Origin: Atopsyche davidsoni
Taxonomy: Eukaryota > Arthropoda > Insecta > Trichoptera > Hydrobiosidae
Length of the DNA: 64,000 nt
Reading direction: 5' to 3'
Assembly (NCBI GenBank): GCA_022113835.1
Contig: JAILWY010000016.1
Location: 2,829,501 to 2,893,500 of the forward strand
The notes beneath the pieces were generated by a model. The model was not told where the DNA came from and did not search any database. It saw only the letters and a list, made by a program, of their open reading frames with translations. Made by a program: the position numbers and the translations under genes. Shown piece after piece: positions 12,754 through 41,213 of this stretch (the stretch's first letter is position 1; each line of letters begins with the position of its first letter).

Positions 12754-15700
12754 TCAGAAGCTATAGGCCGTGAGGCTGGAGCTCCAGGCGTTGATGGCGG
12801 TCCAGGACGGGAACTTCTGGGTGAAGTCTTGGAGAACGGGGCCCATCTTGTCGGGCCCGTGCAGGAAGTGGCCGATGATGGTCATGTCTATCAGGTGCTC
12901 GGGTAACTTCTTGAAGGGGTGCTGTTGATAAAAGAATAATATATTTTATCGAGTTTAAAACTGCGAATTCTAAATGATACAATGAGACCATGAATTAATT
13001 TATAAAGACTTTAAAAATGTGTTATTTTATGGGTGGGAGACACCTGACTTCAAATAATTATAACAATTTTCTATAGCTTCACTACTCTGCAAGAGTATCA
13101 ATGTCAAATATCAATAATTTACTAAAATTATTTTTTAATGAATTAACATGACTATTCAAATGTTCAATTGTCCAAATTATTTGAAAAGTAGATAATATAA
13201 TAAATCTCACCTCAATGTCGAGGTGGAAGTGCCAGGGCACATGATGTTGTGAGCCAGCAGCCAGGTACACGAAGTAGGACTCGCGGTGACCCCACGGCGG
13301 ATTGGCGAGCGGCTTCTGTCCCGCCAGGAAACTCCAGCTGGTCACTGCTGCGCCTTCCACCGGTGACATCATCAGCCCCATGTGATCGGGTCCTGTCCAC
13401 AAAACTCAGACTTAACCAAAAATCTTTATAACAGGACTGTCTCATATTATAAAAAATATGTGAATTGCGAGGTCACTAGATTGTATTTGTTTAGAGGTCA
13501 AAATTTGTAAGCATTGTGCAATTGAAAAAAATCTAACAGGTTCAATGAATTATTATAATGAGTAATGTAAACACATTATTGGAGTAGTTACAAATAGTTA
13601 TATGGCAACAGCCTTTATCTATGAGGCCATGAATGGTGATTATGCTGTGGCCTACATTAAGTACCTCCATAAATTATCATGCTGCAATATGAGAAGTAGA
13701 GATTGAAAATTACCAGTGACTTTGAAATGCAACCTCTGCAGAGTGGGGCTGACAGTGTGGACCTGTGTAAGGTTGAGGCGCGCCATGTAAGGCAGCCGGG
13801 GTGCCTCACTGTCCAGCCAGTGAGTCTCGGAGATGAGGCGCTGAACTGGTAACAGATACGGCACACCACAGAACAGCTGCTCAGCACATTCTTCCTCGGA
13901 AACTAGTCGGGCTGATCGCATCGATGGCACTGCATCCAAAATGTAGACATATTTATGAAACCTTCATATTTATGCAAACTTAGTGAGAAAAACTATTCTG
14001 TAATTATACAGCACTCACATATTCAACCAAATCAAATATGCTCACCTACCTACACTGCACTGTCCAAGACCTTACAGTTTTTTGCATTCTCATTCAGAAT
14101 AAAGCCATAGCAGTCAAAAATAAAAAGCCCTCTTAGTATTAAAAAAAAACATGTCAAGATTAGTATCTCACCATAGCCATCGACGGAGTGGGGACTGTTG
14201 GCATCCAAATCGACCATCCAGAAGCCAGCCGAGGAGCTTCGTAGTTGGCCGTGCAAGTCAATGACCTCTTTGGCGGTGTGGAGTAGCATGAAGCGTTGCG
14301 GGGCGGGCCTCAGTGGGTCCCCTGAGTAAGGGAAACCCAACGGGGTGAGAATCACTAGACCCACACCCACTAGAATAGCTCCTAGCAGCCAGTTTACCTG
14401 AAGAATGAACAAATACACCATTCATGATCCTAATCCAACAATAGAGATCGCCAATACAAAAAAAATTACAAGTAAACTTTGAATTGAAACATTCAATAAA
14501 TAAGTATGCTTAATATATTTAAAAATTGGTGGATTACATCATATTCATTAAATTTTCAGAGCTGGCAGACTTGTGATTTCTTAAGCCTCTGTCACGCATT
14601 AGCTGTCAGTGTGGAGTTAATAAATTATATACTAAATAAAAACAGCACGACAATAAAATCCTTATCTCTTCTTTCAGTCCCTAGAGTTAACATACCACTC
14701 CCACTTTGTAAAAACATAATGAAAATGAAGCAAACTCTGATTAAACCAAATGTACTGTAGCTTTCATATCAAAGTCCTATACATAATATTTTTTTACTAG
14801 AGTGAAGAGCATGTTACCAGTTTCCAAGGAGACTCAGCCCCGAGCACGAGAGGACCCACCCAGCCTAGCACCATAAGGAACAGCAGCCCTACAAGGCCGC
14901 TCATCACCAACTAAATAATATAGGATGAAACTCAATATTATAATTTGATTTTATTGTCCATGTGACTTTGATACACAGTAAAATTTCAAAGAAGTATATT
15001 TTCTACATAAAAATCTTACAAATATAGCAGATACATTAAATGTTTAAATTAAAAAATGCTATTTGACAACTGTAGAATAAAATAAGAAGATTTTCATTAT
15101 AAACTAATTAAATTTTAAGTTGCATAAATTTTAAGTGAGCATACCTCTGGGTTGACACTGGCTCCTGATCTGCCCATGATGGGGATGGCCATGTACACAG
15201 CCCCCAGCACCAAGTAGTAAGACTGAATGAAGGGAAGCACCATGCCTCCCAGGTACATCAACAGCCGACGCCAATCTGGAAACCAAATATATTTAACATC
15301 CATCCGATAATCATTTACCCAAGACCAAAATTACACTATTTTTGTCAGTTTTAGCTTGAACACAGTAGGTGAAGTGAAAAATTTGAAAAATAAAAAATGT
15401 AATTTCATAATCCATTGGTGGGTATGATGATCATTACCATTCCAGTTGGGCCCGATGCAGTGTCTGAGCAGGCCTGCAGCGGAAGGGCAGAGCACCCAAA
15501 GAGCAGCCATAAAGCCGGAGCGCACTCGCAGCACCAAGCATAACATCAGCAGCGCTCCCCATAGGAGCACCAGTGCGTCCGTGTACAGCTGAACTAGCAG
15601 CCAACCCGAAAACCGGGGACTCTGAGATCCAATTTCAATACTAAATAGTTTTTTCAGACAGAATTCATGAAAGGAAAATACTTTTATTTTGATGAGGCAT

Positions 15701-18700
15701 TATATCATAAAATAAATAAAATGTAGATCTTACCGCTCTCTGTGAAGTGGTGGCAGCCAACAAGCATACGCAGGGAACACACACAGCTTGCGTCACGTAT
15801 AGCACGTAAATCCACTGAGGACGGGCAAACCACGCCATGGCCCGACCCGTGGCCGCCAGACCGGCACCCAGCCCCAGACAGCATGCCACCGTAGCCAGCC
15901 ACGACGCTGCCAGGACCAAGCAAGCTGTGCGCAGTGCCCACAGGTACGAGCTCGCCTCCACAAGTGCTGTATGCGACAACTCAACTCTTAATATCATCAA
16001 TTCAGATAAAAATGGATACAAAGCAGAATAAAAAAATCTGTTGCTCATAGTGCACAAAACTGAATTACACAGAAAAAGAAGTAGCTTTTGAAAAATATAA
16101 TTTTCTCAAAATGTAAAAAAAAAATATGATGCTATTTTATAAAAAAAACAACTTGACATATTAAATAAATTAACTAATTATTCCAAAAACTTATTAATAT
16201 TTAATCTCAATACATGAAGATAACAGTCACCATTGTATAATTTAATATGATATAAATCAGGCAGTTCTACTCGTCAATTTCAATCCTGACTTGTAGCACT
16301 ATTGATGCCGTTGAGTGAGATGGTGTGCAATGCGTAGCTAATTTTAAAATTAGTGCACGACCTCTAAAAAGCACAGCTCCTAAGTTACGGCACATATTTG
16401 TGTGGGGATCAATAATAGTTTTTTTAATACCTATCAATTATAGTATTTAACAATATTTACACAATGTCATTTGAAATTCTTGACCCCACAAAGATTTCGC
16501 AAATGATAAAGAATGGACAGAAGATAGTTTACAATGTGGCAGAAGTGTTATTTGTTAAGAGATAAAATAGAATTAATACAGTCCTACTATGATATCAACA
16601 ATGGAAGGAGTGCTTTTACCTTAACAAAGATATAATTTTATTAATAAACCAATTAAATTGTATTACATTGCTGATTACACCTTGGTATAAAATTTCTTCA
16701 GTAAAAGCATAAAATATACCTTTTTTTTTAGCTGCAGCAATATTTAAGTAAATATTTGCGATGGCAAGCGACAGAGTGGCCAGGGCAAGAAAAGCCGCAA
16801 CCGTCACAGGAAAACGAATCACAAAAGCTCCCAAAAAATCAAAAAACACCGGCTGGCCCTCCATGGAAGGGGCTTGAGAGAGTTGGTATCCATTTGAAAT
16901 GCCTGCAAATGAAAAAAAAAAGTTATCTAGAAAAAATTTACAATATTGTATAAACTTTAATAATAAATATAATCAAAGCATATCAACCTAAGGATAGGGC
17001 TAAAATATTATCTCCAGTTCTTTGAAGTGTGCCAAGGGGAATTTGGTTGACATTATCAAACTTGGTGTGATAAACGTAGCCGTTAGTACTCCATGCGAAA
17101 TCAAGGCCTGCAATTAAAATATATATTTGAATAAAATTACAGTAAGCCAATTCAGAACAACTATATTGTAGAGTAAATTATTAACACAACTTTTTAAATT
17201 CTGCTAAAAAAAAATGTTTATTGAAAAAATAAATGGTGAATTTTATGATGCTAGGTAAATATGTATGTGCTGATGTAATGGATTCATTGATGATCGGATG
17301 CATGTCTTTAAGAGTAATGCATAAAATAAGAGACCACCAAGTAACCAACCAAACCTAACCAGACACAATTTTAGTATAAAATTTGCAATTCTTATACAAC
17401 TTTTTATGATAATAAAATACTTGTTTGTCAATACAGCTAGTAAATAATTTAAATTTAAAAAAAAAAAAAAGTATTTCTGTGCTTTTAGAATTGAACGAAT
17501 TATATCATTAGAGAAGCACTCATTAGAAATTATTTTGACATTGAGAAATTTGATTTTAATCTTATTTAAATCATTAAGTCTGAATTTCATTTATATTGAC
17601 TTGCACAGTTTTATCCCAAAAGCAAAGATTTATTAATTACCTGATATCTTTCCAAAATCTCGGAATATTCTGAAGTCAGTGTCTCCGGGTATAAAGCCAC
17701 TTTCGAATATTTCCTGTGCTAGAGATGAGGCGTACGGATAAGGCACAGTTTGAGAGTACGTCTGAAACAAGTTAAATCATTGTTGCTCCATCCTATGAGT
17801 CACACTTTCGCGAGAGTGTTATGTAGATAATGGAATTTATGTTAAGCAAATATAAGCACTCAATGCTTGAAATTACTTATCCCTGGCTTGGAAGACAGAT
17901 TAGTAAGTACTTTTAAAAACTATCAAACGGAGATATATGTAATCGGTTTAGTCAACAAGAAACACAACAGGCATGTCAAGAATATTTGCTTATGTGACAT
18001 GTGAGGTGAATACATACACTCTTTGAATTCATTACATTATCAATATTTACCTCCATAATCCAAGGGTTATTGGGTCCGGCTTGAAAGAGAACTTCTCTAC
18101 CTCCAGCACCGCATGCTTCCAGGTTGATGAAGGCACGCACTTCATTGGCCCATCTATCATCAAAAAAATTAATAAGCATCAAATAAATATACTTAAAGAG
18201 GATAGAGATACATTTACGTACTTGTGTTGGGTAATGAATCCGTGAGATGCTTGCATTAGATTTTCCTCAGCACCGTTGAATAGGAAGATGACATTGTGTT
18301 TCAACAGTCGATCAGAACGGGACATCACTCTGAGGATCTCCAGCATGACTGCACAACCTGCCCCATCATCACTGGCACCTAAATTTTAACGCAACCATCA
18401 TATTTATTTATTGAATTAGAAACGGCAATTTACTTTAAATTCATATGGTACTTCTCAGTGAAGAAATAATATATAATAATAGTAAATTAAAATAAACTAT
18501 TGTAATTAAACAGACTCAGACAAAATTTGTAATGTTTAATAAAAAAATAATACAAAAACTCAGATAATAAATCAAAGTTATAAGAATAATCAAGTAGGGT
18601 TTTTAAAAAAAATATATATATATTGTATTACCTGGACTATCACTCACAGAATCGAAATGGCAATTGAGAAGTAGGGAGTGCTGTGAGTTTATTCGAGATC

Positions 18701-19460
18701 CAATCTTTACTACAACATTCTGCACATTTCGGTAAACACTTGTCAATCCATCCAGGAATGGCAATGGAAAAGCTCCGCTCGCCTGTTGAATGTCCAACTG
18801 CATGACATGAATGTCTCGCGATTCATTAATGATTTTTCCAATTTCTCTCTTGAGGAAGTTGACTGCCAGCACTTCATTTTCATAGCTCCCGCTCACCCTT
18901 GGTCCCAGGCTGGTCAGTTCTACTAGGTGGTCCATGGCTCTCTGAGCTATGAACCTACCAGGATATTTGGACTCATCAGCCCTTTTCAAGTCTGCTGGTA
19001 ATATCCTCTCTATGATCACCACAGATACCATCACACATATTATGAATGAAAATATTCCAACCAAATGGAAAAATGTTATCGGCTGACGAAAGGATTTGGA
19101 ATTCTTTCCATGCAGTACAGATGGATCATTTCCAAGGTCTTGGGATACCGTCTGATAAGAGCCTCTCTGCCTTACCTGATATCATAAAATATAAATAAAT
19201 ATTGAAATAAAGTAAACAAAATTTTATTTTAAAAAGTTGTACAATTTAACTTTATTCAATAAATACAATAATATTTTATTAAATATCTAATTCAAAAATA
19301 ATTATTAGTTTCATTCACGACATACAAGTTATACAAGAGCATTTAATTAATGTATTTTGTATTTTGATTCGAGATTTCAAAGGTCAGATAATTATTTTTG
19401 ATTGGTGTGAATTGATCAAATTGTTTAAACAAATAAAATTACCTGCGACCACTCCTTCAT
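12754..19460 (-). CDS. ERMP1: Endoplasmic reticulum metallopeptidase 1 (M28 family), 892 aa
   Basis: Zinc aminopeptidase-like enzyme of the ER membrane (ERMP1/Fxna, peptidase family M28). Fifteen exons: 19443-19460, 18632-19175, 18222-18378, 18051-18153, 17641-17761, 16988-17107, 16720-16902, 15734-15966, 15438-15621, 15145-15275, 14818-14910, 14172-14397, 13714-13929, 13211-13392, 12754-12921. The sum is 2,679 nt in one open frame. The first exon encodes only MKEWSQ. A membrane helix lies near residues 42-62. The metallopeptidase domain follows at about 90-340, with H179/D181 (HFDSVSD), D191-D192 (ASDDGAG), E225-E226 (NGAEEN) and H328 (GYVYHTKFD), so the expected metal and catalytic residues are present. 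Then come multiple hydrophobic segments to about residue 700 ([16 protein letters not shown] just after) and a soluble C-terminal region ending LTAYSF. Length and order match animal ERMP1. The acceptor of the exon starting at 15966 has a poor pyrimidine tract but is fixed by phase. Head to head with EDC3. Confidence 0.95.
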
Positions 19461-20467
19461 GATGAAGAAGATTCTGAACCAGAGTTCTCGTGCCTTGACA
19501 TATATGTAAATTTTTAATGTATTTAATGATTAATGAAAAAACAATAAATACACCAGTTACACAACCGCTCGCCAGGTACCTTTTATGATTATGAGAAATG
19601 TGTCAAAGTCGAAGCAATGCAGAAAAAACACACAGATGACAGTAAACGGGTTGCTAGGAGACAAGACCGGCGCAAGTCAGTGTCGGCACGACAGCTCACA
19701 ATCCTATCGTCCTGCACTTTCTTATCATTATATAATCTAATCTTAAAACAATATAAAATTTTCAAGACATCGGTCAATTAATACAAGCGCACGAATGAAA
19801 TAAAGATTTATATTTTACCGCTTCAGTATTGACTACTATTTTTTTCATGTGCCATTATATATTTTTGTATCTGGCAGCACACTTAATTAATATAGCAATG
19901 TTAGTAAATATAAATATGTAATCCGCGTTATATTTAATAAAAAAAAACAATTCGATGCAGATACTGAAGTAACATTTTTTTTGTTCTATGTACTAACTTT
20001 GAGATATAGCTATTTGATTGATTATATATTTTTTCAATAATTTATTTTTAGTAGCAGTGAGAAAGTATTTATTTTAAATAGCTTAGTACAGAAAAAAATA
20101 TTTATGCTTATTATCAAAATTAGGTATTAAAAAAATAGGCTAGCTCACTTTACCTGGCCATGTAAAATATATATTAATCTACCCGAAATTATTTTGAGAA
20201 CAGATCGAACTTAATTGAAGCTAGCAACAGTTGGCAGTTGGCAATAGTCTGAACTTGAAACTTGAAAGAATAATGAACGCAAATTGTGGCAAATGTCATT
20301 GTCGATTTAACATTTTCTATTTATCGGCTTGTTTGTTTTTGTTCTGTTGACATATTATTTTATTTTTTTAACGTATGTTTGATCTTTATCCGAATAAGGG
20401 TATAGTATTAAAGTGATTGATTCACTGGAAGAGCTTTAATACATAAAATATCTAAAAATACAGAAAA
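19461..20467. promoter_or_regulatory. Shared upstream region of ERMP1 and EDC3
   Basis: About 1 kb separates the two divergent start codons (ERMP1 ATG at 19460 on minus, EDC3 ATG at 20468 on plus). It must contain the 5' leaders and start sites of both genes. It is mostly AT-rich with a less AT-rich patch around 19,600-19,720. I recognised no specific binding site. Bidirectional promoter function is an inference from gene orientation. Confidence 0.5.
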
Positions 20468-23400
20468 ATGTCTGTTAGTTGGATTGGATGCGGCGTGTCT
20501 GTGACCTGCGATGAACCGCTTGGATGTTACCAGGGTACTATCATGGAAGCCGATGGATCTTCGATTACATTGACAAAAGCATTCAGGAACGGTTTTCCAT
20601 ACCCGAAGCCCCAAGTTACACTAAAGTAAATCATTTTCTTTTATGTCTAAATCTGGGTTGCTCAATCTGAAAAATATGTTTGGGGTCAAATATTCGATTA
20701 AAACAATTAATCAACGCTTAAAATTTCTACTTTATGATAAAATGTATAAATGTTGAATATTTTCTATGAATTACATTTTTATTGCTACAGCTTTCAATAT
20801 ACTCCTGTAGGTATCAATATTAACTAACTGACTGATAAAAATTTGTGGCTACTTCTTGTACTTAATGCTGAAAATACTATTTTCATTTTCAGAGCCACAG
20901 ACATTAAAGACATTCAGATAATAGATTCAAAAACCCTAGAACAAAACCAATTGCAAAGTACCGTAGAAGTTACAAAAAATGTGAAGAAGGTTCAGAAATT
21001 TGCTTTAATGGAATCCTTCCACAATAATGAGGGTAGCATTGGTACGAGTCAAAGTTTGCCTAGCACTAGCCACATGTCCCAACAGTCCATCAAGACACAG
21101 AGCTTCAATGGGAGCCAGTACAACAATGGGCAATTTAACCAAAAACAAAACCCATCCTATTCAAACGGATTTCAAGCTGCCACACAGGGATCTAATAACA
21201 CTAAAAGTAAGCCAATTGATATACAGGGCCGGCCAAGCAATAAGATGAATTCTGGAGGTAGGAATTCCCCCTTTTTATGTTAAATAATTATTATAATAAA
21301 ATAAAACCAAATGGTTTTGGAGACTACGTTAATTTTGTAGAAATTTAGTTTTATTTTATTATAATAAAATGGAGTATTACAAAATAAATTCCAGTTCCAT
21401 TAATTAAATAATTATATTAAGAATGGCACAATCGAAAACAATGCACAAATTTAACTGTTTATCTTGTAATATTCTATAATGGCTAAGATATTACAATCAT
21501 GAATGATCAATCTCCATTTGCTTGTTGTTTATCATTGGTTCTGTTTTAAGGCAAAGATTTTTTTGTTTGAAAATCATTGCATTTTTTTAAAAACTCATAT
21601 AATCCATTACTATAATATTACAAATAAGAAAAAATGTGGATCAATTTTATAATAATTTCATATATATTTTTGTACAATTAATAAAAATTATTGTATAATA
21701 TTATGAATATAATCTATCATTTAAAATATATACATGCATAAGAGGTCCTCATTTTGATTGTGTATTTTTTATATGTATCTATCTATATTCATTGATTTAA
21801 ATTCACTTAGTAAATATTTTTTACTTGTAGGTATTTCAAATATGGGAGGTACACCCAATAAAAAAGAAAAGCAAAGACGACGCAATGAAGTTTGTTTCGG
21901 AACCCCTAGTGACGACCCCACCATGACACAAGACTTTGATTTTGAGAAAAATCTTGCATTATTTGATAAGCAAGCTCTCTGGGAGGAGCTCAACCAGGCT
22001 CATAAACCTGATGTGGTAAGATGTTAAATTATTTCCTGGCTTTGTATGTTTAGCTCAAATTTCTGGATAACTTAAACACCCAAAGCCGACAATTAGATAG
22101 TCTTTAATTTTTAACAGTAAGTAAGTTGATAAGTTGTCAAATATGTCACAGGAAGACTATTGTCCTGCGGTGTAAACAAAATTGTTTTTTTGATTGATAG
22201 TTGCTCTGTTTGATGAACTAATGTTTATGATAGCATTTGTAGTTATTTTCAATGGTTTTTTTTAATGGTGGGTATATAATATAGGTAAGGCAGACGGACC
22301 ACCTCAGAAGAAATCCGTCACAGCAGAAATTCCGACATGATGAGAATGTTCTGGGCTCGCAGCCTGTCATTTACAGAGCCATTGTCGTACCAGAAGAAGA
22401 AAGGGGAGAGCAAGAATATGTAACGGGTATAGTTAATCAAAAGTTTAATTCTATTGTATATTTCATTGGTATTTAGTTTTCATAGAAATTAAAAGTATTT
22501 CTTATGGATTTATAACATATTATGAATGTGTTGGCTAACTTGATTTAATTTAGTATATGAAATTAATTAAATAACCTAAGTTACTTGTAAAAAAATATTT
22601 ATCTTTTACCACATTATATATTCATGAAAAATTCTCTCCTCTGATGTCTTTGGACTTTTCCATAATGTAATTTTTTTTGTGGATTTTATGATAGATGATG
22701 GATTGGTAATCCCGTCTTTGCGGCGAGAGTTCCGCATGCGCTTGCTGAGAGCGTGTGCACGCGCAGGGCTAGCTGGCCCCGAGTTGCTGGGTCGTGCAGG
22801 TGCCGAAGTAGCTCTGCAATTACTGGGTGGCTCTCGGCGTTTGCACCCTCGTAACACCCACCAGGGGCCCACCGTAGCTTTCCTTGTGGGACCTCACAGG
22901 TAATATCAATATATATTTTCGCCTGCATCAGTGAACCTGAGATTCTGGTCATTTTTAACAGTTTAATAAATAAATAATTTGATTTTCAATGATTTCATAA
23001 AGCATATAAATTTTATTATATTTACTAATTATTTTAAATATAACAGAACTTAGTACAGATAATATAGTTTTTTTAAAATATGATTTTTGCTATCGTTGGG
23101 ATTATTTTTAGAAGTAAATAAAATATACTTATAACTTCAATATTTAAAAATGAAATGCAATTTATTTTTATAAAATTTTTACAAAACTTTTTTATAAAAA
23201 AATTATCCGCAAGAAGTTCATAAAGTGCAGGGATTGTTAAATCTCACTTTACAGTTATGCATATATGCATGTCCTTTACAGAACAGGTCTCGTAGTGCAT
23301 CACAATGCCATATGTGGATCAGGAAGAATTCAGAATCATCTTTCACTCTTTCTCAAATATGACTTATTAGTAAAAAGACATTTTGATTTTTTGCAGGCAA

Positions 23401-23871
23401 GGAGCGGTGGGAGTGACTTGTGCCCGACATCTAGCCTCGCACGGAGTGGCCACAGTGGTGCTAGTGGGAGGGGCAGACCCCCAGGGAACACTTCGGCCTT
23501 ATCTCAACCTTTACAAACTTACTGGAAACAAGCTCACTACCAGTACACAAGATCTGCCATCGGTGGATCTGATCATTCTGGCCCTGTCGGAAGGCAGTGA
23601 TGATCCGCGTGCATACACGCACTTGGCAGAGTGGACGTCCCGCAGCCGCGCACCTGTACTGGCCCTGGACCCACCAGCGACTGGCACTCCTGGCATACCA
23701 GCCAAGTACTCGCTCGTGCCCATGCTGCCCCTGTCCTACTCCGCCGACAATGGCAAGCTTTACCTCTGCAACCTGGCCATTCCTGACATGATGTTCACTG
23801 GGATGGGAGTACAATACAGCTCTCCTTTCGGTTCTAAGTTTGTGATCGCCCTGCACCCTAATGATTCTTGA
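20468..23871 (+). CDS. EDC3: Enhancer of mRNA-decapping protein 3 (509 aa)
   Basis: Cytoplasmic P-body scaffold that stimulates the DCP1-DCP2 decapping enzyme and binds the DDX6/Me31B helicase. Six exons: 20468-20625, 20893-21257, 21831-22015, 22285-22426, 22695-22899, 23397-23871, giving 1,530 nt with frame kept across every junction. Domains in order: an N-terminal divergent LSm domain (starts MSVSWIGCGVSV, about residues 1-70), a low-complexity S/Q/N-rich linker (about 90-200), an FDF motif segment at about 207-235 (DFDFEKNLALFD), and a C-terminal YjeF_N-type Rossmann domain from about 284 (EYVTGDDGLVIPS just before it; GAVGVTCARHL inside). Length is close to the human protein (508 aa as I recall). 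A candidate ATTAAA lies near 24070, about 200 bases past the stop. Neighbours are ERMP1 (divergent) and NEDD4 (same strand, 950 bases downstream). Confidence 0.96.
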
Positions 23872-24819
23872 TGGGATATTTTCACCGGTACCAAGAAGAG
23901 AAGCAGGAACCGTAAAAAATCCACCGACATACGATGGGTTCTCAGAGATGACCGAGGTTTTGGACAATACTGACTGGTCAAAAATCTGTATACCGCCATG
24001 TTAAAAATTCATAATTTTATTGTGGCTTAAAAATGTTTATATCGTTCAATGTTTTTGACATTTTTATCAATTAAAATTGTAAAAAGAATTCCAATAGAAG
24101 AAGCCGATGTTCAAATTGTTACTGCATAGTGTAATCTACATTTTATCACTTGATGTCACGTACAAACGTTAGGTTAAGTTGTCGAATTTTCGTTTTAGCT
24201 CGTACAAAACATACATTCATCGTGACGTAGCGACCATCGTGTTTAACCTCAGCATAAAATTTCACAAATCATTTTAAATCATATTTTACATTATTTATAT
24301 TTCTATTCATTGTATCATTTTGACATTTCCTGTTTTTCAAAAAAATATATGTTGACCAAATGCATCTGTGGCATACTCACGCGCTGTTTCTCTTGATAAC
24401 CTCTAGCGCTCCCATCGCACACAAAGATGTGTGCCATTTTTGTTGATTCAATTTCTTATCATATTATATTCTTCTTGTAGACCTTGATAAAACAATGTTA
24501 TTGACTCAAGTTAGTTATCTTCTTAGTGTATGTCTGCTTCCCGATTGCTTAGCGTTTCATTTTCACATTTAAATTGACTTCAGTTGAATCAGTTTTAACA
24601 TATTGTGACAAGATATTTGTATTTGAATAAATGTTATGATTGTTAGACGTCGCATGGTCTATCCTAATCTGGTTGTTAAATGATTGGAAATTTTTTATTG
24701 CGCTGGGTTTTTTTAAATGTTTATTACGCAATTCAAACATACGTGTGCAGTTATTGTAGCTTGAATGGGAGTGTAGCGAGTGTTTAGTTGTGAACTTGTG
24801 GGGTGTGGGTATCGCGACG
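23872..24819. other. EDC3-NEDD4 interval: EDC3 3' region and NEDD4 5' region
   Basis: About 950 bases. The first part should be EDC3 3' untranslated sequence, and the last part the leader of the upstream NEDD4 first exon. No further gene, repeat or RNA recognised. Confidence 0.5.
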
Positions 24820-38851
<14,032 letters not shown>

Positions 38852-39043
38852 GCACGAGAGAGCGTACTAGTAACATAAAATATTTTAATCTGTAGACTGT
38901 GAGTCTATGTAGGCATTTTTAATTCCACCCATCCGTGCATTTTCCTGCTGATATTTACCGACTATGAATTTTTTAACCTTGCAACACTATTTTACACTTC
39001 TGACTTAGACAAAGTACACCTAAGGTATCAATTTCGCTACACA

Positions 39044-39049
39044 AATAAA
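39044..39049 (+). terminator. NEDD4 polyadenylation signal
   Basis: AATAAA 193 bases after the NEDD4 stop codon; the first canonical hexamer in a suitable place. Longer 3' ends reaching into the following AT-rich DNA cannot be excluded. Confidence 0.55.
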
Positions 39050-40974
39050 GAAGATACATTGAATATTCTTTATTAAGTCTTATTTCTTTTATATTAAATA
39101 TTTTGATGGTACGTTGTGTTAATTCCACATTTAACTTATTATAATATGATATTATGGAGTTATTATAGTAAAAATGTCCATAATTTAGTTATGAGTAGTG
39201 TCAATTTAATTTTGAAATATTGCTTTATGAAAATTATTTGAATTGTACTTAAGTTATTTGCTTACAACATAATCATAGTTGGTTTATTAATTATTGTACA
39301 ATCTACAATAGTGTCTTCTAATCCTCCTTTTTATGGAACCTCTTATTGTTCATATACAATTTTGACCATATCTTGTCATTCTAGTATTGGCTTGTTTGGC
39401 ATATGCGATTCAACAAATGATATTATGTTTTTGTGCCAGTTTATTCAGGTATATACAAAAGAAAATATTTTCATCTTTTAAAATGAGGTAGGTAGTTAAA
39501 AAGAGATAAATATCTCGGCCGGTATGTAGTCTGACTAAAGTTTGGAACATCATGAAAACTAGGGATCGACCGGTGCGGAGCAATGAATAGCGTTAGTTAT
39601 AAAATGATAAATAACGCGCAAACCAATACTAGAGTGACGATCTTACGATTAATAATATTTATTGATAGTTTCGTGTTTTGTTAAAAATTTAATATAGTTT
39701 TGAAATTTATTCAAGTTTGGTACTTCTGAATAGAAACTGAGGTAGTTCTGGTAATGCCATATAATTTTTGTGCAAATTTGTATTTTTGCTGATGATTTCC
39801 CGGACTGTATTTCAGAGTTATCGAAATTGTATGTGGTTGGATGTCCATTTTAATCGTATAAATATGTTTTCTAGTCGATTTGATCGAAGCAATCACATGA
39901 GAAATATTAAAAAAATCTTTTTAAATGTTATATTTATCTGTACATAATAATCTTCTTTATATATATATGATAGTACTTTATTTTAGAATCTGTTACATTG
40001 TTTCAATAAATAATCGACGGTCTATTCTATGATTGAAATTGATATTTCCAAAAGGAGTTACGAGTGCCCATATTTTGTCAAATTAGGAGTTAATTATTTT
40101 AAAACGTTATATTATTTCAAACATTTGACAGGATGTCTCGATAAGAGCTCAATATTTATTTTATAATAAAACAAATAATTTATTGAAAATGATCTGATAT
40201 TTTTATTTGTGTTAAGTACATATATACGAGGTGAAAGGTGTGAGCCTTGCATATCCAAAATACAATCCATCATAAATCAATTTTACTGCAGATTTTGTAT
40301 GATTCTAATTGAAAATATTAAATTATCCCTTTTTTCAAATCTCCAACTCAAACGCAAGAATTTCCTGCGATTTGATGTGTTTGAAGGCTGTTAATAAAAT
40401 CACGTTCTTGGGTTTTATGCCAAGTAAAGGTTTTCCGAAGTCTCGGCGTTTGGCCAATGGATACCGTACTGGATCCATCTTCTAGGAACGGATTCTTTTA
40501 AAATGGCCTATCCTAACATAACTTGATTGTTAAATTGCCTTTGGTTTATTGATAAAGATATTAGATTTCACAAATACTCAAAGAAAGAAGTTAAATCTTA
40601 TAACTTTGGTTGCCATTGTGTGGGACTGCAACATTGTGCAACTTAGTTATTTTGCGCTCTACTTCTGGAAATGTATGTCTTTCAGATTCTGAAGATGTTC
40701 CGTTTCAAAATTAATTGTAGCGTGTGTACTTTATGCTGAAAGAAAAATATCAGGATGTTTTTAGGTAAATTTTTAATTTTATAACAAAATTCAATTCAAC
40801 GTTTTTATTGAGACATCTTATATTAGAGTATGTCTAAACTTCTAGCTTCATTTTATTTCAAACAAGTAAAATGCCAAGGCTGCCTAATAAATCAATTGTA
40901 ATTATGTGATATGTAAATTTATTCTGACTAATTGAAAATCTATTTATTTTTTATTGGTAGTGATAAATTGTTTG

Positions 40975-41213
40975 CTTTGTTGGCTGAACGATAAGGTCGT
41001 TGATTCTTGACTGGGAGGTCTCCGGTTTGATCCCCGTCCGGACAGGTGAATCTCAAACTGATGGGATATGGCTTACTCCAGTTTAGTCGAGGACAATTTG
41101 AGTGTGGATTTGCTTAAATTCAAGAAGTGAACATGGCCTGAGAGGTGCGTAGTACCGACTTGTCAGGGAAGCCTCGTATATTGCCTGCTGGAAGTCACCG
41201 TGTCTGTCATTTT
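40975..41213 (+). mobile_element. tRNA-derived SINE with 8-bp target duplication
   Basis: The 5' part resembles a tRNA: TGGCTGAACGAT as a degenerate A box, then GGTTTGATCCC as a B box set inside a CCGG...CCGG stem, as expected for internal RNA polymerase III promoters. A tRNA-unrelated body of about 170 bases follows. ATTGTTTG occurs directly before (40967-40974) and after (41214-41221) the element, consistent with a target-site duplication. Not a functional tRNA gene: the acceptor stem and anticodon arm do not form properly. Confidence 0.65.

Noticed and set aside
24790..24819. Longer start for NEDD4 first exon a at a GTG codon
   Set aside because: Non-ATG start without support; the ATG at 24820 is used instead.
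41020..41050. tRNA gene suggested by a B-box-like motif
   Set aside because: No acceptor stem or anticodon arm; better explained as the head of a SINE with flanking duplications.
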